Below, piece by piece: positions 8,941-17,437 of a stretch of 64,000 bases of DNA; within the stretch, counting starts at the first letter, position 1; every line of letters starts with the position of its first letter. Source of the DNA: Runella aurantiaca (GTDB lineage: Bacteria; Bacteroidota; Bacteroidia; Cytophagales; Spirosomataceae); contig NZ_QPIW01000008.1 of NCBI RefSeq assembly GCF_003339505.1, positions 176,705-240,704 of the forward strand, read 5' to 3'. Both the position numbers and the translations under genes were made by a program. The notes beneath the pieces were generated by a model. The model had not been told where the DNA came from and did no database searches. It saw only the letters and a program-made list of their open reading frames with translations.

Positions 8941-10575
8941 ATGAAAAGAAAAGGCTATTTATTAGGAGTGCTTTGCCTCTTGAGCGGGGCCGTGCTAGCA
9001 CAAGGAAATAATTCTTTTGCGGTACAAGCAACCGTTGAAAACGGCATCATTGAAGGAAATTACGATACCAAAACGGGCATTCAAACTTACTTTGGTGTAC
9101 CGTTTGCCAAGCCACCCGTAGGAAATCTGCGCTGGAAAGCACCGCAGCCCGCCGATAACTGGCAGGGTGTAAAGGAAACCAAAAAATTTGGCCCGCGCCC
9201 AATGCAGACGGTCGTTTTTGGCGATATGAATTCCCGCTCAAATGGTGTCAGTGAAGATTGCCTCTACCTCAATGTGTGGACTCCTGCCAAACGCAACACC
9301 AAAGATTTGCCCGTTTTGGTCTATTTTTATGGTGGTGGAAACGTAGCGGGTGATGCCTCAGAGCCACGCTACGACGGTGAAAGTATGGCCAAGAAAGGGG
9401 TCGTTGTTGTCACTTGCAACTATCGCTTAAACATTTTCGGGTTCTTAACCCACCCAGAACTTTCAGCCGAAGCGCCCTACAAAGCTTCAGGTAACTACGG
9501 AATGCTTGACCAGTCGGCGGCGCTGAAATGGGTTCAAAAAAACATCGCGGCTTTTGGTGGTGATCCTAAAAAAGTAACCATCGCGGGCGAATCAGCCGGG
9601 TCAATTGGGGTAAGTTGCCAGATGGCATCGCCATTATCTAGAAACCTCATTGCAGGAGCTATTGGTGAAAGTGGGGCAGGTATTAATCCAACCATGGCAC
9701 CTGTACCGTTGGCCGAAGGCGAAAAACAAGGGGTAGAATTTTTGCAAAAAACGGGTATTAAATCTATCAAAGAATTGAGAGCCATGTCAACGCGTGAGAT
9801 TTACGAAATTTACAACGAATCACGTCGTTTTGGGTTTCCAATTGTGATAGACAACTACTTCTTGCCGAAGTCATTGCCTCAAATTTTTGCCGCCAAAGAG
9901 CAAGCCCAAGTACCATTGTTGGTCGGCTGGAACTCGGCCGAAATCCCGGGCATGGCTTTCATGCAAGGCCAGCCCTATAAAGATGAAAACTACGTAGCGC
10001 GGGTGAAAAAAGAATACCCCAACGATTTTGAAGAAGTGCTTAAACTCTATCCGCATGGTTCTGAAAATGAAATCGAACTCTCTGCCACGGCATTGGCCGC
10101 CGACCGTTTTATTTCTTATAGTACTTGGAAATGGTTTGATTTACACCGTAACAACAGCCCCCAGCCCGTGTATCGCTATTTATACAGCAAGCTCCGTCCT
10201 GAGTTGGTGGATAAATCATTGACTTCAGGACTGGCGGGAGGAACCGTAAGAGCTGATGGCCCCGCACCCAAAGCACCCAAGGCTGTAGGTGCACCGCACG
10301 CCTGCGAAATCGAGTACGCCATGGGAAATCTTCACCTTGTGAAAGAATACGCTTGGACTGCCGATGACTTTAAGGTATCAGATACGATGCTGAATTACTT
10401 TACCAATTTTGTCAAGACGGGCAATCCAAATGGCGACAAACTTCCTGAATGGAAAGCTGCGAAAGCAGGAGAAAGTACGCCACCCGTCATGATTTTGGAC
10501 GTTGAGTCTCGTACAGAAAGTGCCAAAGACGATGCTCGTTATTTGTTTTTAGACAAAGCCTACGGGAATAAATAA
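8941..10575 (+). CDS. type-B carboxylesterase, secreted
   Basis: A 544-aa alpha/beta-hydrolase of the carboxylesterase type-B (COesterase) family with a signal peptide (MKRKGYLLGVLCLLSGAVLA). The nucleophile elbow is GESAG with S218. The oxyanion-hole region reads 'VYFYGGGNVAGD', the family pattern 'EDCLYLNVW' is present, and 'PHACEIEYAMGN' supplies the catalytic histidine. It hydrolyses esters of an unknown substrate, probably in the periplasm. It begins the plus-strand block controlled from the 8.9-kb spacer, and the next esterase follows after 41 bp. Substrates of this family range widely, so the phenolic-ester role is inferred from context only. Confidence 0.88.
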   Translation: MKRKGYLLGVLCLLSGAVLAQGNNSFAVQATVENGIIEGNYDTKTGIQTYFGVPFAKPPVGNLRWKAPQPADNWQGVKETKKFGPRPMQTVVFGDMNSRSNGVSEDCLYLNVWTPAKRNTKDLPVLVYFYGGGNVAGDASEPRYDGESMAKKGVVVVTCNYRLNIFGFLTHPELSAEAPYKASGNYGMLDQSAALKWVQKNIAAFGGDPKKVTIAGESAGSIGVSCQMASPLSRNLIAGAIGESGAGINPTMAPVPLAEGEKQGVEFLQKTGIKSIKELRAMSTREIYEIYNESRRFGFPIVIDNYFLPKSLPQIFAAKEQAQVPLLVGWNSAEIPGMAFMQGQPYKDENYVARVKKEYPNDFEEVLKLYPHGSENEIELSATALAADRFISYSTWKWFDLHRNNSPQPVYRYLYSKLRPELVDKSLTSGLAGGTVRADGPAPKAPKAVGAPHACEIEYAMGNLHLVKEYAWTADDFKVSDTMLNYFTNFVKTGNPNGDKLPEWKAAKAGESTPPVMILDVESRTESAKDDARYLFLDKAYGNK

Positions 10576-10616
10576 CGAATCAATTTAACCTATCAGTTTT
10601 TACTACATACCAAACA

Positions 10617-12224
10617 ATGAAAAGACTCATTTTTCCACTTTTGCTGGCCGTAACTTGGGTGTCACAACCTATACAGGCCCAACTTCAAACGGGCGAAAAT
10701 GTAGCCGTTACCAACACCGATGCGGGTAAAGTTAGAGGCTATATTCACAACGGAATCTTTACGTATAAAGGTATACCGTATGCCGAAGCCAAGCGTTTTG
10801 AAGCACCCCAAAAGCCAAAGCCTTGGAGCAATGTACGCAGCTCAATGACCTACGGCCCCGTGGCTCCGCTCATGGATCCAACTACCTCTGTGATGGACGA
10901 ATCTGAGTTTGTTTTTAACCATAATTGGGGTTTTACGAGCGAAGACTGTATGCGCATCAATGTTTGGTCGCCGGGCATCAACGACGGCAAAAAACGCCCT
11001 GTTTTGTTCTGGATTCACGGAGGAGGTTTTACGGCAGGTTCTTCGCAAGAATTACCTTCGTATGATGGGGAGAATCTTGCCAAAAAAGGGGACGTTGTCG
11101 TGGTTTCTATCAACCACCGCTTGAATATCTTAGGTTATTTGGATTTGTCAGCCTACGGTGATAAATACAAACAATCGGCCAATTTGAGCGTATTGGATAT
11201 GAAAGCTGCGTTGGAATGGGTAAAAACAAACATTTCAAACTTTGGCGGCGACCCCAACAACGTAACTATCTTCGGGCAGTCGGGTGGAGGTGCCAAAGTA
11301 AACACGCTGATGGCAATGCCATCGGCCAAAGGTTTATTTCACAAAGCCATCAACCAAAGTGGGTCGTTTCGTGCGGCCATGCTCGACAAAAAAACAACCC
11401 AAGCCATTGGTGCAGAAGTGCTGAAAGAACTTAACATTGCTGTCGACAAAGTGGACGATGTTCAGAATATACCTTTCCAAACCCTGAGCGACGCAGGCAA
11501 AAAAGCCCTCAAAACCATCGCCGATAAAATGAAAGCTGAAGGCAAACCTGTGATTGGATTTGGGCTAAGCTGGGGGCCGAGCGTAGACGGTGAGGTTCTC
11601 CCTTATCAATTGTTTTCAAATGAAGCTTTTGAGTTATCAAAAAACATTCCTTTACTCATTGGAACAACTAAAAATGAATTTTCGGCCTTCCGTGCTGCAC
11701 CAGCCAACAGTACCCCAGAACAAGTACTGGAATTGGTAAAGAAAACGTATGGTGACAAAGCCGATGCGTATATCGCAGCGGCAAAGAAAGCTTTTCCTGA
11801 AGATACAAAGCCATCGGCTGTTTTGGACATTGACGTCATGTTTCGTCCTGGGGCAGTGGTGCAAGCCAAGCAAAAGTCGTCGTTGGCAGGGGGGGCACCC
11901 GTTTATATGTTCATGTTTACTTGGCAGTCGCCTGTGATGGATGGAAAATACAAAGCTGTTCATTGCATGGAAATTCCGTTTGTATTTAGCAACATTGCGC
12001 GCTGCGAAGAGATGACTGGCGGTGGCAAAGACGCCTATGTGTTGGCTGATAAAATGAGCCAATCGTGGATTAATTTCGCCAAAACAGGCAATCCAAACCA
12101 TGCAGGGCTTCCGAAATGGGAGCCTTATACGGCCGCGAAAGGCACGACGATGTTTTTCGACAATAAGTGCAACATTCGTTATCACCACGATGAAGAGTTG
12201 ATGAAAGTCGTTGCCCCACAATAA
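10617..12224 (+). CDS. type-B carboxylesterase, secreted
   Basis: A 535-aa type-B carboxylesterase with a signal peptide (MKRLIFPLLLAVTWVSQPIQA). The nucleophile elbow is GQSGG (S222) rather than the usual GESAG, the oxyanion region is 'FWIHGGGFTAGS', and 'VHCMEIPFVFSN' provides the histidine region. Gln before the serine occurs in some para-nitrobenzyl-esterase relatives and, with the different elbow, suggests a specificity distinct from the neighbour at 8941. It is probably co-transcribed with that gene (41-bp gap). A hairpin at 12261-12294 follows it. Confidence 0.87.
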   Translation: MKRLIFPLLLAVTWVSQPIQAQLQTGENVAVTNTDAGKVRGYIHNGIFTYKGIPYAEAKRFEAPQKPKPWSNVRSSMTYGPVAPLMDPTTSVMDESEFVFNHNWGFTSEDCMRINVWSPGINDGKKRPVLFWIHGGGFTAGSSQELPSYDGENLAKKGDVVVVSINHRLNILGYLDLSAYGDKYKQSANLSVLDMKAALEWVKTNISNFGGDPNNVTIFGQSGGGAKVNTLMAMPSAKGLFHKAINQSGSFRAAMLDKKTTQAIGAEVLKELNIAVDKVDDVQNIPFQTLSDAGKKALKTIADKMKAEGKPVIGFGLSWGPSVDGEVLPYQLFSNEAFELSKNIPLLIGTTKNEFSAFRAAPANSTPEQVLELVKKTYGDKADAYIAAAKKAFPEDTKPSAVLDIDVMFRPGAVVQAKQKSSLAGGAPVYMFMFTWQSPVMDGKYKAVHCMEIPFVFSNIARCEEMTGGGKDAYVLADKMSQSWINFAKTGNPNHAGLPKWEPYTAAKGTTMFFDNKCNIRYHHDEELMKVVAPQ

Positions 12225-12260
12225 TCTTTTCTTAACTTATCAAAGTTCAATTTGCTCGTT

Positions 12261-12294
12261 CACCGTCAGAGGGTTATAAAACTCTCTGGCGGTG
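12261..12294 (+). terminator. hairpin after second carboxylesterase
   Basis: CACCGTCAGAGGGTT pairs imperfectly with AACTCTCTGGCGGTG around an ATAA loop, 36 bp after the stop at 12224. The following tract (TCATTT) is weakly T-rich, so termination may be partial. Confidence 0.5.
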
Positions 12295-12370
12295 TCATTT
12301 AACTTTAAAAACAATATTGTTTATTCAAGAGAAAAGCAGATTCCACTCAATTAAACTTTCCTTTCAAAAC

Positions 12371-13564
12371 ATGAAAAAATCGTTTGTTTTATTTTTTGGC
12401 TTAGTAATGAGCCACTTAGCTTTTGCGCAAGAAGCTCTTTTCAATGCCGCCGACCTAAAGTCGCCCGAAATCAATGCTGACAAAACGGTTACGTTTCGCT
12501 TTTTTGCCCCAAAAGCAGACTCTGTTTTTATAACAGGTGATTTTCTGCCTACGATGAAAATCAAATCGCGTTTTGGTTTGGTTGATGTGCCGAAACCTGC
12601 TTTAATGCAGAAAGACGCTAAGGGTGTCTGGACTTTTACTTCCGACGCCCTCGCCCCTGAATTGTATTCGTATTCGTTTACGGTGGACGGGCTTCGTAGC
12701 ATCGACCCCAACAACCCGTTTTTAAATCGTGATGTGGCGACTGTTACTAATATTTTTATCGTGGGAGGGCCACAGGCTGACTATTACAAAGTGAATGATA
12801 TTGCACACGGGAGTGTCACCCGCCGTTGGTACGACTCACCAGGCCTTGGCATCGACCGCCGAGTTACCATTTACACACCTCCAGGTTATGAAAGTAGCAA
12901 CGCTACCTATCCAGTACTTTATTTATTACACGGCGCAGGTGGCGATGAAGAGGCTTGGATAGCCCTCGGACGCACGGCACAAATCATGGATAATCTTATA
13001 GCTCAAGGCAAAGCCAAACCAATGATTGTGGTAATGCCCAACGGGAATGCTTCGCAAGATGCCGCCCCTGGCGAAGGAAACACCGGCTTCTACAAACCGC
13101 AATTTATGGCACCTCGTACCATGGAAGGTTCTTATGAAGGTGCTTTTATGGATATTGTAAAATTTGTGGAGAAAAACTACCGAGTGAATGCTAAAAAAGA
13201 AAGTAGAGCCATTGCGGGTTTATCCATGGGCGGCTTTCATTCAATGCATATTTCAAGGTTTTATCCAAACACTTTCGACTATGTGGGGTTGTTTTCCGCA
13301 GCCATTATGCCACGTGAAGATGCCACCGCAAAGGTTTACAGCAATATTGATGAAACCTTGAAAGTGCAAAAAGAAAACGGCACCAAACTCTACTGGATAG
13401 CCATTGGCAAAACCGATTTCCTTTACCAAGCCAATGTAGATTTCCGTAAAAAATTAGATGGTATGGGTATGAAATACGAATATGTGGAATCAGAAGGTGG
13501 GCATATTTGGAGAAACTGGCGGGTATATTTAAGCCAATTTGTTCCAAAATTATTTAATGAATGA
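12371..13564 (+). CDS. CBM48-type N-domain + esterase-D-like esterase
   Basis: I use the ATG at 12371, which starts a signal peptide (MKKSFVLFFGLVMSHLAFAQ); upstream in-frame TTG codons add non-conserved sequence. The 397-aa protein has an E-set/CBM48-like domain (~22-130: 'VTFRFFAPKADSVFITGDF', 'GVWTFTSDALAPELYSYSF') followed by an esterase-D/feruloyl-esterase catalytic domain with GLSMGG (S285) and the C-terminal histidine in 'SEGGHIWRNWR'. The same two-domain layout is found in Bacteroidota feruloyl/acetyl xylan esterases of the Fae1A type. The N-domain in those enzymes helps shape the substrate site. Paralogue at 51810. It is flanked by hairpins on both sides. Confidence 0.85.
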   Translation: MKKSFVLFFGLVMSHLAFAQEALFNAADLKSPEINADKTVTFRFFAPKADSVFITGDFLPTMKIKSRFGLVDVPKPALMQKDAKGVWTFTSDALAPELYSYSFTVDGLRSIDPNNPFLNRDVATVTNIFIVGGPQADYYKVNDIAHGSVTRRWYDSPGLGIDRRVTIYTPPGYESSNATYPVLYLLHGAGGDEEAWIALGRTAQIMDNLIAQGKAKPMIVVMPNGNASQDAAPGEGNTGFYKPQFMAPRTMEGSYEGAFMDIVKFVEKNYRVNAKKESRAIAGLSMGGFHSMHISRFYPNTFDYVGLFSAAIMPREDATAKVYSNIDETLKVQKENGTKLYWIAIGKTDFLYQANVDFRKKLDGMGMKYEYVESEGGHIWRNWRVYLSQFVPKLFNE

Positions 13565-13581
13565 GGAATGATAAATCAGGA

Positions 13582-13604
13582 AAAAACGGGTGCGTTTTTC
13601 TTTT
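13582..13604 (+). terminator. short A/T-armed terminator
   Basis: AAAAACG (13582-13588) and CGTTTTT (13593-13599) form a 7-bp stem with a 4-nt loop followed by CTTTT, 18 bp after the esterase stop at 13564. Confidence 0.55.
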
Positions 13605-13651
13605 AGTAGTAATTCTCAAAACCGTCATTATTTATTAAACCCTAATCACCA

Positions 13652-14650
13652 ATGAATACACAAATATCCCGCCGCGATTTTATGGCAATGGCCTCGCTCA
13701 CCGCTATGGGCGGATTAATCAATTTCAATAAAGCATGGGCATTAGGCGAGAAACCTAACTCTAAATTCAAAGGAGTTCAGATTGGGGCCATTACTTATTC
13801 GTTTCGCAGTATGCCCCACGACGTCGATAAATTAATTCAGTTTTGCATTGATTCCAACCTGAGTGCCATCGAGTTGATGGGAGATTCGGTGGAAGAATAC
13901 GCTGGAAAACCCAAATCGCCTGTTCGGATGGGTCCCCCGCCCGCAGGAGGTGGACGCCCGCAACTGACCGACGAACAACGCGCTCAGTTGGCAGAGTATA
14001 GCAAGCAGGTAGCCGAGTGGCGTAGTACGGTTTCGATGGATAAATTTAAAGAGGTGCGTAAGAAATTCGACAAGGCGGGTATCTCTATCTATGCTTTCAA
14101 ACCTAATGCTTTTGGGGTAAACAACACCGACGCCGAAGTAGAATACGGTATGAAAGTTGCCAAAGTCTTGGGAGCAACTTCTGTGACCCTAGAACTACCC
14201 AACGATCCAAAACAGACGCAACGTTTGGGTGATTTGGGGGCTAAAAACAAGGTGTATGTAGGTTACCACAACCACACTCAAGCCACTGATACCCTGTGGG
14301 ATAACGCATTGAGCCAATCTCCTTATAATTCGATTAATTTTGACTGCGGACACTACCTTGCGGCGGGTGGCAAAAACACCAAAGAAGCGCTCATGAAATT
14401 TATCGAAAACAAACACGACCGTATTTCGACCATGCACTTGAAAGACCGTACCACGCCCGAGCACGGCGCAGGTAACTTGGCTTGGGGAACGGGCGATACA
14501 CCTATTCGTGAAATACTACTGATGATTCGCGACCGTAAATACAAATTCCCCGTTTCGGTAGAACTTGAGTACCAAATTCCAGAGGGTTCCGATGCCGTCA
14601 AAGAAGTAGGAAAGTGCGTAGCTTTTGCAAAAAATATTTTAATGAGTTAA
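13652..14650 (+). CDS. Tat-exported sugar isomerase/epimerase-like TIM barrel
   Basis: A 332-aa protein of the xylose-isomerase-like TIM-barrel superfamily (AP_endonuc_2). The N-terminus 'SRRDFMAMASLTAMGG' is a twin-arginine signal. Metal-site segments typical of the family are visible: 'SVTLELPND', 'YVGYHNHTQATD', 'INFDCGHYLAAGG', 'ISTMHLKDRT' and 'PVSVELEYQ'. A Gly/Pro-rich insert around residue 90 (RMGPPPAGGGRP) is unusual and probably a flexible loop. In Cytophagales such secreted isomerase-like proteins are often encoded with glycoside-modifying enzymes. The exact reaction is unknown. A strong terminator follows at 14680-14719. Confidence 0.82.
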   Translation: MNTQISRRDFMAMASLTAMGGLINFNKAWALGEKPNSKFKGVQIGAITYSFRSMPHDVDKLIQFCIDSNLSAIELMGDSVEEYAGKPKSPVRMGPPPAGGGRPQLTDEQRAQLAEYSKQVAEWRSTVSMDKFKEVRKKFDKAGISIYAFKPNAFGVNNTDAEVEYGMKVAKVLGATSVTLELPNDPKQTQRLGDLGAKNKVYVGYHNHTQATDTLWDNALSQSPYNSINFDCGHYLAAGGKNTKEALMKFIENKHDRISTMHLKDRTTPEHGAGNLAWGTGDTPIREILLMIRDRKYKFPVSVELEYQIPEGSDAVKEVGKCVAFAKNILMS

Positions 14651-14679
14651 GGCATTTTTTTGCCATGCCAACCAACCCA

Positions 14680-14719
14680 ACCCTCCCGAAAATTTTGAAC
14701 TTTCGGGAGGGTATTTTTT
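14680..14719 (+). terminator. rho-independent terminator
   Basis: A perfect 12-bp stem ACCCTCCCGAAA (14680-14691) / TTTCGGGAGGGT (14701-14712), then ATTTTTT. It lies 30 bp after the stop at 14650 and should end the 8.9-14.6 kb transcript. Confidence 0.85.
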
Positions 14720-14731
14720 CCAACTAACCCG

Positions 14732-15760
14732 ATGAAAAAACTTTTATTTTTACTCCTAATCTTAAACTCCTCCATCGGGGTGCAGGGGGCTTTGGCCCAA
14801 ACTGGCAAAGTTGTCAGTTTTGTGCTCAACTCCAGAGCCCTCCAAAACACAGGTGGCGAAGACCCTAACCGTAAGGTATCAGTCTATCTTCCACCCAATT
14901 ACGACGCATCTACGCAACGTTATCCCGTCATTTACTACTTACACGGTTTCATGGGAAAAGACAATATTTTTCCCCAAATGCAAGCTATCCTCGACGAAGG
15001 CTTCAAACGCAACAAAATTCGTCCCTTCATTTTTGTGCAAGCCGACCATTACACACTTTACGAAGGAAGTTTCTACTCAAATTCCTCATTGACAGGAAAT
15101 TGGGATGAGTTCGAATCCAAAGAACTCGTCGAATACATTGACAAAAACTTCCGAACCCTTGCTACTCGCGAAAGCCGTGGCATTGCGGGGCATTCGATGG
15201 GAGGCTATGGCGCCTTCAAAATTGGCATGTTGCATCCCGAAGTTTTCAGCAGCATTTATGCGTTGAGTCCAGGGTTATTGGCAATGGTCAAAGAGTTTGG
15301 TCCCAACAGCCCATCTTTCAAAGAAGTACAAAACGTAAAAACAGTCGAAGATTTAAAGAAAACGTATTACCCAAAAGTATTGGTAGCCGTTGCTCGTGCT
15401 TGGTCGCCAAACCCAAACAAGCCACCGTTTTATTGCGATTTTCCATTTAGTTATGAAGGCGACAAAATGATAGTTAATCAGGCTGTTTTGGAAAAATGGG
15501 AGGCCAATATGCCGGTGTATATGGTCAACAAATACGCGGATAATTTACGGAAAATGACCGCCATTAAGCTCGATTGGGGACGAAACGATTCCCCCCGTTT
15601 TCCTGTCCAAATCGGGATGCTGAGTCAGCGGTTAGAGAATCTTGGCATCAATCATTTTGCTGAAGAATACATCGGCGACCACGGCAATAAAATCTGGGCT
15701 ACCGATGGGCGGGTTTTGAATGATTTGTTGCCGTTTTTTAATGATTATTTGAAATTTTAA
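14732..15760 (+). CDS. secreted esterase-D-like hydrolase
   Basis: A 342-aa protein with a signal peptide (MKKLLFLLLILNSSIGVQGALA) and a putative-esterase (esterase D / PF00756-type) fold. Features are 'VSVYLPPNYDAS', 'VIYYLHGFMGKD', the nucleophile elbow GHSMGG with S155, and the histidine in 'YIGDHGNKIW'. Unlike the esterases at 12371 and 51810 it lacks a CBM48-type N-domain. It starts only 13 bp after the terminator and is followed 12 bp downstream by the sulfatase, so it probably opens the next transcript (esterase, sulfatase, carrier). The acyl or glycan ester cleaved is unknown. Confidence 0.83.
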   Translation: MKKLLFLLLILNSSIGVQGALAQTGKVVSFVLNSRALQNTGGEDPNRKVSVYLPPNYDASTQRYPVIYYLHGFMGKDNIFPQMQAILDEGFKRNKIRPFIFVQADHYTLYEGSFYSNSSLTGNWDEFESKELVEYIDKNFRTLATRESRGIAGHSMGGYGAFKIGMLHPEVFSSIYALSPGLLAMVKEFGPNSPSFKEVQNVKTVEDLKKTYYPKVLVAVARAWSPNPNKPPFYCDFPFSYEGDKMIVNQAVLEKWEANMPVYMVNKYADNLRKMTAIKLDWGRNDSPRFPVQIGMLSQRLENLGINHFAEEYIGDHGNKIWATDGRVLNDLLPFFNDYLKF

Positions 15761-15772
15761 CAATTGTCATTT

Positions 15773-17419
15773 ATGAAAAAGATAACTCTTTCTATCGCTG
15801 CCGTAGCGGTCATTGCGATTGGTATATTTTCGTTCAAACAAGTTAATGAGAAAAAACGTGGCAATGCGGCACGTCGACCGAACATCGTGTTCATCATGTC
15901 AGACGACCATGCATATCAGGCGATTTCGGCGTATGATACAAGGCTTACGCAAACGCCAAATATTGACCGAATTGCAAAAGAAGGAATGTTGTTTACGAAT
16001 GCGTGCGTAACAAACTCTATTTGCGCCCCTTCACGAGCGGTGATTTTGACGGGAAAACACAGCCATCTCAACGGTAAAATTGACAATTATTTTCCGTTTG
16101 ATACCACCAATATTACCTTTCCTCAATTGCTGCAAAAGAGTGGTTATCAGACCGCTATGTTTGGTAAACTTCACTTTGGCAATAACCCAAAAGGATTTGA
16201 TGAGTTTCAGATTCTGCCCGACCAAGGCGATTATTACAATCCTGATATTATTACCAAAAAAGCCGGTAAAAAGAAGCTGATGGGCTACGTAACCGATCTT
16301 ATCACGGATATTACGCTCAATTGGCTACAAAACGAGCGGGATCCAGAAAAACCGTTCTTTTTGGCGTATCTGCACAAAGCCCCGCACCGTGAATGGTTAC
16401 CTGCCGAACGTCATTACAAAGAATTTATCAGTAAAAAATTCCCCGAACCTGCGACTCTTTTTGATAATTACGAAGGCCGAGGAAGAGCTTCAAAAGAGCA
16501 AGAAATGAACCTGCTTACCCACATGAATTGGGCAGGTGATTCTAAGATTTTTCCCGAAAATATGGACAAACTGGGCATCAAAGAATCTCATGCGTACGAC
16601 AAAAGAAATTATACCTATACCGTAGGAAGAATGAATCCTGACCAACGAAAAACTTGGGATGAAACCTACGGCAAAATGAATGAGGAGTTTATTAAAAACT
16701 ACCCTTCGATGACCGAAAAAGATAAAATGAAATGGCGGTATCAGCGATACATGCAAGATTATCTGGGCTGCATAGCGTCGGTTGATGAAGGGGTAGGTAA
16801 AGTGTTGGATTTCTTAAAAAAGAACAATTTAGACGAAAATACCATAGTGGTTTATACCTCCGACCAAGGTTTTTATTTGGGCGAACACGGTTGGTTTGAC
16901 AAGCGATTTATTTTTGATGAATCTTTCAAAACACCCCTTTTGGTCAAATGGCCCGGTGTAATAAAAGCAGGCTCGAAAAACTCACAAATGGTTCAAAACC
17001 TTGATTTTGCCCAGACTTTTCTTGAAGCAGCGGGCGTCAAATCCCCATCGGATATGCAAGGCGAAAGCTTGATTCCGATTTTTAAAGGAAAAGGCAAAAA
17101 TTTTAGGGATGCCGCTTATTATCATTACTACGAATATCCGAGTGTTCACATGGTGAAACGCCATTATGGAATCATAACGGAAAAATACAAGTTGGTTCAT
17201 TTTTATTATGACGTTGATGAATGGGAGTTGTATGACCGAGTAAACGATAAGAACGAAATGAAAAACGTCTATAACGACCCTAAGTATGCCAGTGTAAAGA
17301 AAGAATTGCATCAAAAACTGGCTGCTTTGAGGGTAAAATATAAAGACTCCGAAACACTGGATAAGATGTATATTGAGAAGTACAAGGAGTTGGAAGCGAA
17401 GGGGAAGATTTTTAGATAG
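15773..17419 (+). CDS. sulfatase (family S1 type)
   Basis: I use the ATG at 15773 (MKKITLSIAAVAVIAIGIFSF, a signal peptide or anchor); a TTG three codons upstream is possible. The 548-aa protein shows 'RPNIVFIMSDDHA' with paired metal-binding aspartates and the signature 'NSICAPSRAVILTG', in which C84 of C-x-P-S-R would be converted to formylglycine by a maturase. 'IVVYTSDQGFYLGEHGWFDKR' adds the second metal-site acids. It removes sulfate esters, usually from sugars. No anSME-type maturase gene is present in the window, so activation depends on one elsewhere. It lies between an esterase (12 bp) and a CitMHS carrier (18 bp). Confidence 0.92.
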   Translation: MKKITLSIAAVAVIAIGIFSFKQVNEKKRGNAARRPNIVFIMSDDHAYQAISAYDTRLTQTPNIDRIAKEGMLFTNACVTNSICAPSRAVILTGKHSHLNGKIDNYFPFDTTNITFPQLLQKSGYQTAMFGKLHFGNNPKGFDEFQILPDQGDYYNPDIITKKAGKKKLMGYVTDLITDITLNWLQNERDPEKPFFLAYLHKAPHREWLPAERHYKEFISKKFPEPATLFDNYEGRGRASKEQEMNLLTHMNWAGDSKIFPENMDKLGIKESHAYDKRNYTYTVGRMNPDQRKTWDETYGKMNEEFIKNYPSMTEKDKMKWRYQRYMQDYLGCIASVDEGVGKVLDFLKKNNLDENTIVVYTSDQGFYLGEHGWFDKRFIFDESFKTPLLVKWPGVIKAGSKNSQMVQNLDFAQTFLEAAGVKSPSDMQGESLIPIFKGKGKNFRDAAYYHYYEYPSVHMVKRHYGIITEKYKLVHFYYDVDEWELYDRVNDKNEMKNVYNDPKYASVKKELHQKLAALRVKYKDSETLDKMYIEKYKELEAKGKIFR

Positions 17420-17437
17420 TTACATACCAAAACGAAA

